Assembly: GCF_022829605.1 (NCBI RefSeq)
Contig: NZ_JAKSYD010000106.1
Span: 1 to 64,000 of the forward strand
Length of the DNA: 64,000 nt
Reading direction: 5' to 3'
Source of the DNA: Methylobacterium sp. E-065
GTDB lineage: Bacteria > Pseudomonadota > Alphaproteobacteria > Rhizobiales > Beijerinckiaceae
Under the pieces are notes generated by a model, which worked only from the letters and a program-made list of their open reading frames with translations, did no database searches and was not told the DNA's origin. Positions 55,365-62,726 of this stretch are shown one piece after another (the first letter of the stretch is position 1; each line of letters starts with the position of its first letter). Both the position numbers and the translations under genes were made by a program.

Positions 55365-55895
55365 AGGGGTGCTCGTCTATAGTGGGCAAACCGCAACGCG
55401 GTCGCTCATGCCGGGGGATCCGGACTCACACCGTCCGCTATTTGGAGCGTCGTTGCTCCGCGGCCGCAACAGGCGCGGCTTCCTCGGCAATGCAGCAAGT
55501 GTGCCAGATCGCACGTTGCGGCAGTTGCGACCTCGGGAGGCAGGACGTCTGCATGCCGATCGCTATCCGAGCGTGCCGGTGCCGCTCGCGAAGGCAGAGC
55601 TGCCGAGTAAACGGGCGCCGTACCACGATCGTGGACCGACCATGCCGGATCTTGCGCAGGCTTCCCTGATCGCCGGTCTTGGGTCCGTCAGCTCAGAACG
55701 CGATCACCGTAGCGGCACAACGGCAACACCGCCCCGGAGAAGAGCATTGCGGACTGCCCGACACCGGCTACGCAACTTGGCGGCGACACCGGATATTTGC
55801 TAAGTCCCGGACTGAGCTGGGCCACGTATTCGTGCCAGCCCGCTCGATCGCGCGCCGCCACGCCTCGCGGTGTCGCCATCTAAGGAAATCGTTGC
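55365..55895. other. Gene-free divergent region upstream of narK
   Basis: These 531 bases separate narK (leftward) and the L,D-transpeptidase gene (rightward). No coding frame has a ribosome-binding site and sensible codon use. Two small hairpins lie in the putative narK leader: one with arms CGGAC/GTCCG around 55420-55437 and one with ACCGC/GCGGT close to the start. They do not have clear 6-base loops of the ANTAR type, so nitrate antitermination is only a possibility. Confidence 0.45.
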
Positions 55896-56828
55896 ATGTC
55901 CGCCCCGATCCGCCGCCTTTGTCTGGCCGGCCTTGCCGCCCTCGCGTTGACCGCGACCGCTCATGCCCAGGGTCGCGGCCCAGTCGCCGAATCCGGCATC
56001 GACGGCTTCGGCGATGACGGGCAACTCTATCAGGATCAGAACGGCGCGCTCTATGTGCGGCGCGGCGGCCGTTACCTGCCGTATACCGGACGCACGGACA
56101 TCGTTCGCCCGGCGCCAACGGCTCCGGCCGCACCGCCCCCGGCGGCCGGTCTTGAGGCAGACCCGACCCAGCCGGCCCGGCCCGGCAGCGCCGCGGGTGC
56201 TCCGGGGCTTTCGCCCCTCGAAGCCGCGAAGGCCAAGGCCGTTCTGCGAGCCCCGGACAACGAGCCGATCGATTACGCGAAGGCTTACGGGCCGGTCACG
56301 GACGACGTGTTCCCGGTTCAGGCTTTCAACTACAAGAAGATGAACCCGGCGTTCCTGCGCCAGGAGATCGCCTATAACGGCCCGTACGAGCCCGGGACGA
56401 TCATCGTCGATCCGCGGGCGCACCAGCTGACCCTGGTCCAGGAGAATGGCCGGGCGCGCCGCTACGGCGTCGGCGTCGGCAAGCAGGGCTTCTCGTGGTC
56501 CGGCAACGCGACGGTCAACTCCAAGCAGGCTTGGCCGGACTGGTACCCGCCGAAGGAGATGATCGCCCGCAGCCCCAAGCTGGCGAGCGAAGTCGACAAG
56601 CTTCAGAGCGGCCTCGGCGTCGCCGGCGGCCTGCGCAACCCGCTCGGGGCCCGCGCCATGTACCTTTGGCAGGGCAACAAGGACACGCTGTTCCGCATCC
56701 ACGGCACTCTCGAGCCGTTCTCGATCGGAAAGAGCGTGTCGTCGGGCTGCATCCGGATGATCAATCAGGACGCGATCGACCTGTTCAGCCGCGTCACGGT
56801 CGGCAGCAAAGTGGTGGTGCTGAACTGA
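55896..56828 (+). CDS. L,D-transpeptidase (YkuD domain)
   Basis: 310 aa. The N-terminus has a Sec signal (LCLAGLAALALTATAHAQ). Residues 65-110 are a Pro/Ala-rich linker. The YkuD domain occupies about 165-310, with RRYGVGVGKQGFSWSGNATV and the catalytic HGTLEPFSIGK followed by SVSSGCIRM, carrying the His and nucleophilic Cys. Such enzymes make 3-3 peptidoglycan cross-links or attach proteins to peptidoglycan in the periplasm. Confidence 0.93.
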   Translation: MSAPIRRLCLAGLAALALTATAHAQGRGPVAESGIDGFGDDGQLYQDQNGALYVRRGGRYLPYTGRTDIVRPAPTAPAAPPPAAGLEADPTQPARPGSAAGAPGLSPLEAAKAKAVLRAPDNEPIDYAKAYGPVTDDVFPVQAFNYKKMNPAFLRQEIAYNGPYEPGTIIVDPRAHQLTLVQENGRARRYGVGVGKQGFSWSGNATVNSKQAWPDWYPPKEMIARSPKLASEVDKLQSGLGVAGGLRNPLGARAMYLWQGNKDTLFRIHGTLEPFSIGKSVSSGCIRMINQDAIDLFSRVTVGSKVVVLN

Positions 56829-56863
56829 TCCCGCTGTGATTCTGGGCGGCGATGATCGGCGCC

Positions 56864-57847
56864 TCAGAACAGGCCGCGCCGATGCTCGCCGAGGATCCGG
56901 CGGACGGTGCCGGCCTCGGAGCGGTAGACGACGGTCTCGGTCTGGATCCGGTCCGGCCGGAAGCGGACGCCCCGTAGCAACGCGCCATCGGTGACGCCGG
57001 TGGCCGCCACGATCACGTCGCCGCTCGCCAGATCGGTCAGATCGTATTTCCGATCGAGATCCGAAATTCCCATCTCGGCGGCCCGGCGGCGCCGTTCGGC
57101 CGTGTCTAGGATCAGCCGTCCCTGCATCTGGCCACCGATGCAGCGCATCGCCGCGGCGGCCAGCACGCCCTCGGGCGCCGCGCCGATCCCGAGATAGAGA
57201 TCGATGCCGGTCTCTTCTGAGCTCGCCGTGAAGATGATGCCGGCGATATCGCCATCCGAGATCAGGCGGACAGCGGCTCCGGCTTCCCGCACCTCAGCCA
57301 CGAGCGCCGCGTGACGGGGCCGGTCCAGGATCAGCGCGGTGATCTGCCGGGGATCGACCCCCTTGGCACGCGCGAGCGCACGGACATTGTCGGTGGGGCT
57401 GGCATCGAGATCGACCAGGCCGGCCGGATAACCCGAACCGATGGCGATCTTCTGCATGTAGACATCGGGGGCCGCCAGCAGGGAGCCGCGTTCCGCCATC
57501 GCCATGACGGCGATCGCCCCGGGCATATCCTTGGCGCAGAGCGTCGTGCCTTCGAGGGGATCGACGGCGATGTCCACCTCGGGCCCCTCCCCGCGGCCGA
57601 GTTGCTCGCCGATGAACAGCATCGGCGCCTGATCGCGCTCGCCCTCCCCGATCACCACGGTGCCCCGGACGGGAAGACTGTTGAGTTCGTCGCGCATGGC
57701 ATCGACCGCCGCCTGATCGGCGGCTTTCTCGTCACCCTTTCCGCGCAGGCGCGCCGCCGCGATGGCGGCGCGCTCGGTCACCCGGGCGAGTTCCAGGGCG
57801 AGCATGCGCGGCACCCCGCGGGACGCGGGCATCTGAGTGTCGGCCAT
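56864..57847 (-). CDS. glpX: Class II fructose-1,6-bisphosphatase (GlpX)
   Basis: 327 aa. Family features are KAADQAAVDAMRDELNSLP, the metal-binding VVIGEGERDQAPMLFIGEQL, IAVDPLEGTTLCAKDMPGAI and the C-terminal GVTDGALLRGVRF. The Li-sensitive phosphatase hydrolyses fructose-1,6-bisphosphate (some also sedoheptulose bisphosphate) in gluconeogenesis or sugar-phosphate cycles. It follows hom after 214 bases, an order common in Hyphomicrobiales. Confidence 0.95.
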   Translation of the reverse strand: MADTQMPASRGVPRMLALELARVTERAAIAAARLRGKGDEKAADQAAVDAMRDELNSLPVRGTVVIGEGERDQAPMLFIGEQLGRGEGPEVDIAVDPLEGTTLCAKDMPGAIAVMAMAERGSLLAAPDVYMQKIAIGSGYPAGLVDLDASPTDNVRALARAKGVDPRQITALILDRPRHAALVAEVREAGAAVRLISDGDIAGIIFTASSEETGIDLYLGIGAAPEGVLAAAAMRCIGGQMQGRLILDTAERRRRAAEMGISDLDRKYDLTDLASGDVIVAATGVTDGALLRGVRFRPDRIQTETVVYRSEAGTVRRILGEHRRGLF

Positions 57848-58042
57848 CGTTTCCTGCCTTTGTCCGGGTCCGATCTGTGTCGGATCCCGATCTAAACGCC
57901 GTCGGGCGAGCGACGTTCAGCCTAAGCTGCGTTTCGGGCGGGCCCATAAACTACATTACGTCGGCGCATTCGCGCATCGGATCGTTTTGCAGGTCTTGCC
58001 GATCTTTATCGATAGGCCATCAGCCTCGCGGGGGCGACGATC

Positions 58043-58065
58043 GTAACGGTGCGCCGGTCCGTTAC
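58043..58065 (-). terminator. Weak hairpin at the hom stop codon
   Basis: GTAACGG (58043-58049) and CCGTTAC (58059-58065) form a perfect 7-bp stem that includes the hom stop codon. There is no U-tract. It may be a partial terminator or processing site between hom and glpX. Confidence 0.35.
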
Positions 58066-59378
58066 TCGCGCTCGATCCGGATCACCTGTGGCGGCTCGGC
58101 CAGCAGCCCGTCCGCGTCGATGGCCTCCAGCGCGGCGCGGATGCTGCCTTCCGTGGCCGCGTAGGTGATCAACACCAGCGGAACCGGCCGTCCCGAGCGG
58201 CCACGCGGATCGGAACCGCCACCCTCGGTGCGGCGCTGCAGGATGCTCTCCAGCGAGATCTCGCGCTCGGCCATCCGCTGCGCGACGCCGGCCGCGACGC
58301 CCGGCCGGTCGTGGACCGTGAGCCGGATGTAGTAACCACCCTCGTGACGCTGCATCTCGACGCGCTCGCTCGCGCGCATCGCGGCGGCGGGAATGCCGAA
58401 GGTCGGCCGCACGATGCCGCGCGCCACATCGGCGATGTCGGCCAAGACCGCCGAAGCCGTCGCCTCGCCGCCGGCGCCCGGCCCAATCAGGGTGAGTTCG
58501 CCGACCGCATCGGCATCGACGGTGACCGCGTTGGTGACGCCCATGACCTGGGCGATGGCCGAGGATTTCGGCACCATGGTGGGATGTACGCGCTGCTCGA
58601 TTCCGGCCTCGGTCGCTTGCGCGACGCCGAGCAGCTTGATCCGGTAGCCGAGCTCGTCGGCCATGCGCAGGTCGAGGGGCTGCACGCGGGAAATCCCCTC
58701 CACCGACACGCCCTCCGCGTCGATGGCGGTGCCGAAGGTGAGGCTCGTCAGGATCGCGAGCTTGTGGGCGGTGTCGAAGCCTTCGACGTCGAAGGTCGGA
58801 TCCGCCTCCGCGTAGCCCAGCGCCTGCGCATCCTTGAGGCAGGCCTCGAAGGTCAGGCCCTCGCGCTCCATCCGGCTGAGAATGTAGTTGCAGGTGCCAT
58901 TGAGGATCCCGTAGACGCGCGACACCGCATTGCCGGGCAGACCCTCGCGCAGCGTCTTGATCACCGGGATGCCCCCGGCGACCGCCGCCTCGTAGGCCAG
59001 GGCGACGCCACGCCCCTCGGCCAGAGCCGCGAGCGCCGCACCGTGACGGGCGAGCAGCGCCTTGTTGGCGGTCACCACCGGCTTGCCGGATTCGAGGGCC
59101 GCTTCCACGACGGCCTTGGCGGCGCCCTCGGCCCCGCCGATCAGCTCGACGACGACGTCCACGTTGCCGGACTTTGCCAGGGCGACGGGATCGTCGAACC
59201 ACTCGATGCCGGCCAGATCGAGGCCGCGGTCACGGCTCCTGTCGCGCGATGAGACCGCGGTGACCCGCAGGTCGAGCCCCGCCGCGGCCAAGGTCGTCCG
59301 GCGGCGTTCCACCATCCGGACCACGGACGCACCGACGGTGCCGAGCCCGGCGATCCCGAGGCGAAAACTCACTGGCAT
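58062..59378 (-). CDS. hom: Homoserine dehydrogenase
   Basis: 438 aa from ATG 59378. NAD(P)-binding GIAGLGTVGASVVRMVERRR, VTANKALLARHG, the substrate region VAGGIPVIKTLREGLPGN, GILNGTCNYILSRMEREGL and DAQALGYAEADPTFDVEGFD are intact, and a C-terminal ACT domain (IRLTVHDRPGVAAGVAQRMA) allows threonine feedback. It reduces aspartate semialdehyde to homoserine for threonine and methionine synthesis. Confidence 0.96.
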   Translation of the reverse strand: MPVSFRLGIAGLGTVGASVVRMVERRRTTLAAAGLDLRVTAVSSRDRSRDRGLDLAGIEWFDDPVALAKSGNVDVVVELIGGAEGAAKAVVEAALESGKPVVTANKALLARHGAALAALAEGRGVALAYEAAVAGGIPVIKTLREGLPGNAVSRVYGILNGTCNYILSRMEREGLTFEACLKDAQALGYAEADPTFDVEGFDTAHKLAILTSLTFGTAIDAEGVSVEGISRVQPLDLRMADELGYRIKLLGVAQATEAGIEQRVHPTMVPKSSAIAQVMGVTNAVTVDADAVGELTLIGPGAGGEATASAVLADIADVARGIVRPTFGIPAAAMRASERVEMQRHEGGYYIRLTVHDRPGVAAGVAQRMAEREISLESILQRRTEGGGSDPRGRSGRPVPLVLITYAATEGSIRAALEAIDADGLLAEPPQVIRIERE

Positions 59379-59487
59379 GACCCCTTCCGTGCCCGGACCC
59401 CCGCGAGGAACCGGGCGCCCGATGCGGCGCACTTCTGCAAGAAATCCGGCCGCGCCGCAAGGAAACCGCCTGCATGGCGGGCGCAGT

Positions 59488-60174
59488 TCAACCGACGGTC
59501 TGGCGATGCCGGATGGCCGTCGCCACCAGGGCGTACAGCACGGCGGCATTCAGCAGATGCCACAGCGCGTGGGTTCCGATCGGTAGGAACGTGCAGGCGG
59601 ATCGGTCGAGGGTCCGCGCGGTGAGCGAGACCAGGAACAGCACGCCGATCCCGGCGAGTCGCCGTCCGGTGCCGGTGATGCGCTCCTCCGGCCGTCCGAT
59701 GGTCGCGGCAGCCATCCCGAACAGCGCCAGCAGAGCGGGCAGGTAATCGATCGAGCCATTGCTCATAACCGCCACGTCGCGTCCGGTCAGACTATTGAGG
59801 ACGGGCGTCAGGCTGAGGCCGATCAGGGCGAACGCCGCGGTCATGCCAGCGACCGCAATCGGGGGAACCCGCAGGTACCGCAGGAGGGCGAGCGCGAGAT
59901 ACGCGTAGATGAACAGAGCGATCGGAATCACGTCGGCGAGCATCGACCAAAAGACCGCCAGCGTGTGGAACAGGAACGAGCCAATTCCGACAATCGCAAC
60001 GAGGCCGGACAGGGCCAGTCCGGCGCGATCCGGCGGGGCGGTTCGTGCCGCGCGGCGTGCTCCTGCTGCGGCGGCAATCAGGAAGGCCGCGTTCGACAGG
60101 GCGTTGACCGGCTCGGCCCAGAACTCGCCGCCGGTCCGCTCGCAATAGGCCCGTACGGGTTCGAACCAATCCAT
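59488..60174 (-). CDS. Ceramidase-like membrane hydrolase (CREST superfamily)
   Basis: 228 aa from ATG 60174. The start region DWFEPVRAYCERTGGEFWAE and PVNALSNAAFLIAAAAGARR, followed by seven hydrophobic segments, match bacterial ceramidase-domain proteins. The zinc-site residues of the superfamily are visible: GSFLFHTLAVFWSMLADVIP (His and Asp) and GTHALWHLLNAAVLYALV (two His). The activity on ceramides or another lipid amide is not known. It is divergent from the exonuclease gene. Confidence 0.82.
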   Translation of the reverse strand: MDWFEPVRAYCERTGGEFWAEPVNALSNAAFLIAAAAGARRAARTAPPDRAGLALSGLVAIVGIGSFLFHTLAVFWSMLADVIPIALFIYAYLALALLRYLRVPPIAVAGMTAAFALIGLSLTPVLNSLTGRDVAVMSNGSIDYLPALLALFGMAAATIGRPEERITGTGRRLAGIGVLFLVSLTARTLDRSACTFLPIGTHALWHLLNAAVLYALVATAIRHRQTVG

Positions 60175-60311
60175 CCGGCAACCTCGGAATGCTCGGTTTG
60201 CCAAGAGACCAGCACCGCGGCGGGTACGGATTGCGAATCTGGCACCGAGCCGGCCTTGCCAGCGCGCCGCGAAGCGCGGATGACGGCCATGCGGCGATCG
60301 GATGCGAGGCG

Positions 60312-61106
60312 ATGCGGATCACGACCTGGAACGTCAATTCGATCAAGCAGCGGCTGCCCCACCTGCTGGCGTTCCTCGACGAGGCCAAGCCCGACGTGGT
60401 CTGCCTGCAGGAGCTGAAGTGCCAGGACGACGCGTTTCCCCGCGCCGAGGTCGAGGGCGCCGGCTACGCGGTCGAGACGCTGGGCCAGAAAGCCTATAAC
60501 GGCGTCGCCCTGCTGGTCCGCGCGCCGCTGGCGATGAGCGAGATCCGGCGCGGTCTCCCCGGCGATACCGAGGACGAGCAGGCCCGTTATATCGAGACGT
60601 TGATCTCCGGGGCCGACACGCGGCCCGTCCGCGTCGCCTCGATCTATCTGCCGAATGGCAATCCGGTGGACAGCGCGAAATACCCCTACAAGCTCGCCTT
60701 CCTGGAGCGCTTGCGGCTTCATGCACGCGCGCTGATGCAGGACGAGAATGCAGTGGTGCTGGCGGGCGACTACAACGTCATCCCCGATACCGCCGACGCC
60801 GCCGATCCGGAGGCGTGGCGTTCGGATGCGCTGTTCCTGCCGCAGAGCCGCATGGCGTTCCGGGCGCTTCTCGCCGAGGGCTACACCGACGGCCTCCGGG
60901 CCTGCGACCCGCGCGCCGGGCTCTACACGTTCTGGGACTATCAGGCCGGATGCTGGCAGCGGAACGCCGGCATCCGGATCGACCACCTACTGCTCTCGCC
61001 CCAGGCCGCCGATCGCTTGGTCTCGGCCTCGGTGCAGAAGCACCTGCGCGGGCTCGACAAGCCGTCGGACCATGTACCGGTCACAGCCGAATTGTCGGCA
61101 GGCTGA
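60312..61106 (+). CDS. xth: Exodeoxyribonuclease III
   Basis: 264 aa from ATG 60312. The EEP nuclease motifs are ITTWNVNSIKQRLPHLLAFL, VCLQELKCQDDAFP, the active site LAGDYNVIPDTADAADPEAW, AGIRIDHLLLSP and the final SDHVPV. It acts as a 3'-5' exonuclease and AP endonuclease in base-excision repair. A close GAGG precedes the ATG. Confidence 0.94.
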   Translation: MRITTWNVNSIKQRLPHLLAFLDEAKPDVVCLQELKCQDDAFPRAEVEGAGYAVETLGQKAYNGVALLVRAPLAMSEIRRGLPGDTEDEQARYIETLISGADTRPVRVASIYLPNGNPVDSAKYPYKLAFLERLRLHARALMQDENAVVLAGDYNVIPDTADAADPEAWRSDALFLPQSRMAFRALLAEGYTDGLRACDPRAGLYTFWDYQAGCWQRNAGIRIDHLLLSPQAADRLVSASVQKHLRGLDKPSDHVPVTAELSAG

Positions 61107-61175
61107 CACGACGCCCTATGTAAGCGGTGGGTCGCGGCGCTGGAGCGGCTGCGTTCACCAGCATGGGAGTAACTC

Positions 61176-61799
61176 TTGATCGTCTACGGTACCGGTTATT
61201 CGCCCTACGTCCGCAAGGTTTTGGTCTCGCTGGTCGAGAAAGGTGTGACGTACGAGCACAAGCCCTTGATGTTTCACGACCCCGATCAGGGCTTTCAGGC
61301 ATGCAGCCCCCTCGGGAAGATACCAGCCATCGAGGATGACGGATTCCAACTCGCCGATTCCTCGGCCATCCTCTGGTATCTGGAGCGCAAGCACCCCAGC
61401 CCGGCTCTGGTCCCGACCGATCCGAAAGCGCTTGGCCGCGCTGTCTGGTTCGACAAGTTCGGTGACACCGAACTGTTCGGCAAGCTGATCGTGCCGTTCG
61501 TCGAGCGGGTGCTCAAGCCCAACATGAAGAAGCAGCCCACCGACGAGGCCGCGGTCACCAAGGCGCTCGACACGGATCTGCCGCCGCTCTTCGACTATCT
61601 GGAGGGTGAGATTTCCGGACCGTATCTGGCCGGGGATGCTTTCAGCATCGCCGACATCTCGATCGCGACCGGGTTTTACAACTTCCACCTGGCTCAGGCG
61701 CGGGTCGATTCGAGCCGTTGGCCAAAACTCGCGGCCTATGTCGAAGCCACGCTGGCGCGGCCCTCGTTCCAGGTCGCCATGGAGGCGCGGAAGGGCTGA
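61176..61799 (+). CDS. Glutathione S-transferase family protein
   Basis: 207 aa from a TTG at 61176, with GGAG about eight bases upstream. The N-terminal thioredoxin-like domain has YGTGYSPYVRKVLVSLVEKG (Ser/Tyr at the active-site position), SPLGKIPAIEDDGFQLADSS. The helical C-terminal domain has YLAGDAFSIADISIATGFYN. It resembles widespread bacterial GSTs used in detoxification or reductive chemistry. Substrate unknown. Confidence 0.9.
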   Translation: MIVYGTGYSPYVRKVLVSLVEKGVTYEHKPLMFHDPDQGFQACSPLGKIPAIEDDGFQLADSSAILWYLERKHPSPALVPTDPKALGRAVWFDKFGDTELFGKLIVPFVERVLKPNMKKQPTDEAAVTKALDTDLPPLFDYLEGEISGPYLAGDAFSIADISIATGFYNFHLAQARVDSSRWPKLAAYVEATLARPSFQVAMEARKG

Positions 61800-61812
61800 G
61801 GTCTAAGACGAA

Positions 61813-61837
61813 GCCGGCGGCCTTTAGCGCCGCCGGC
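61813..61837. terminator. Hairpin between convergent GST and exoR-like genes
   Basis: GCCGGCGGC and GCCGCCGGC form a perfect 9-bp stem with a 7-base loop (CTTTAGC). It begins 13 bases after the GST stop and overlaps the exoR stop codon. Being symmetrical and convergent, it could stop transcription from either side; there is no strong U-tract. Confidence 0.5.
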
Positions 61838-62726
61838 GGATCGAACCCACGGTCTGGAGCTGGGTCTGCGCCTCGGCGCGGTCGTCCTCGGCAGCGGCGG
61901 CCCAATTCTTGTCGAAGAGCGCGACGATCCAGTCGTCCTTGCGGCCCTCCGCCCCCTCCCGGGCCAAAGACAGCCACATCAGCCCCTTCACGCGTTGGAT
62001 CGGCACCCCGCCGAGACCGTTGATCAACATGTCGCCGAGCAGTGCCTGGGCGGGATGATGCCCCTTCTCGGCGGCGAGGTTGAACCAGCGCGCTGCCTGC
62101 CGGGGATCCGACTCGACGCCGGTGCCGTCGAGGTAGAGCCGGGCCAGATTGTACTGCGCGTTGGGGTCGCCGTAGTAGGACGCCGCGTAGTTGAACATGT
62201 CGTAGGCGCGCTCGGGATTGGGGCGCACGTAGGTGCCCTTGATCCCCTCCAGGAAGTAGGTGCCGAGCGCCGTGAACGCGCTGCCGAGCACCGCGGAGTT
62301 CTGCGGATCGGGCCCGTCATCGGTGCTGGCATCGGCGATCCGGGAAAAGAACTCGAACGCCTTCAGGTCGTCGTGGGGCACGCCGTCACCGTCGGCGTAC
62401 ATCCGGCCGAGCTTCCACAGGGCCAAAGCGTGACCCTGACCGGCGGCATATTCGAGCGCCCGGGCGGCACCCTGCTTGTCGCCGGCATTGTACTCGCGCA
62501 TCCCGGCGCGGAGCGCGTCCTTGGCCGAGCGATAGGCCTTGTCGGCCACCGGCACCGGGATGGGTGTCCGGATGTTGGCGTCGAGGGCGCGCGGCGCATC
62601 GGTCGGCATGGCCAGCAGAACCAGGGCCCAGCCGGCAAGCGCAGCTTTTCCGACAATCCGGAACCGACTGGGATCGGCCCCGGCCGGCGTCCTGCGCCGG
62701 CTGAGGTCAGTCCTAGACGTCCGCAT
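61824..62726 (-). CDS. ExoR-like Sel1-repeat protein
   Basis: 300 aa from ATG 62726, with GGAG about ten bases upstream; it overlaps the ilvD end by 14 bases. A hydrophobic segment near residues 24-42 (IVGKAALAGWALVLLAMP) is a signal or anchor. Several Sel1 repeats follow: ALEYAAGQGHALALWKLGRM, YADGDGVPHDDLKAFEFFSR, DMFNYAASYYGDPNAQYNLA, RLYLDGTGVESDPRQAARWF. Order and spacing resemble periplasmic ExoR, which in Sinorhizobium restrains the ExoS-ChvI system. The last residues are basic (IRRRR). Confidence 0.85.
   Translation of the reverse strand: MRTSRTDLSRRRTPAGADPSRFRIVGKAALAGWALVLLAMPTDAPRALDANIRTPIPVPVADKAYRSAKDALRAGMREYNAGDKQGAARALEYAAGQGHALALWKLGRMYADGDGVPHDDLKAFEFFSRIADASTDDGPDPQNSAVLGSAFTALGTYFLEGIKGTYVRPNPERAYDMFNYAASYYGDPNAQYNLARLYLDGTGVESDPRQAARWFNLAAEKGHHPAQALLGDMLINGLGGVPIQRVKGLMWLSLAREGAEGRKDDWIVALFDKNWAAAAEDDRAEAQTQLQTVGSIRRRR

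Noticed and set aside
55365..55800. ANTAR-type nitrate antitermination leader ahead of narK
   Set aside because: Two small hairpins exist, but stems are short and loops are not the expected six bases with conserved A and G.
60150..60175. GGTTCGAACC, reminiscent of a tRNA T-loop
   Set aside because: It encodes residues FEP of the ceramidase-like protein, and no acceptor or anticodon stems surround it.
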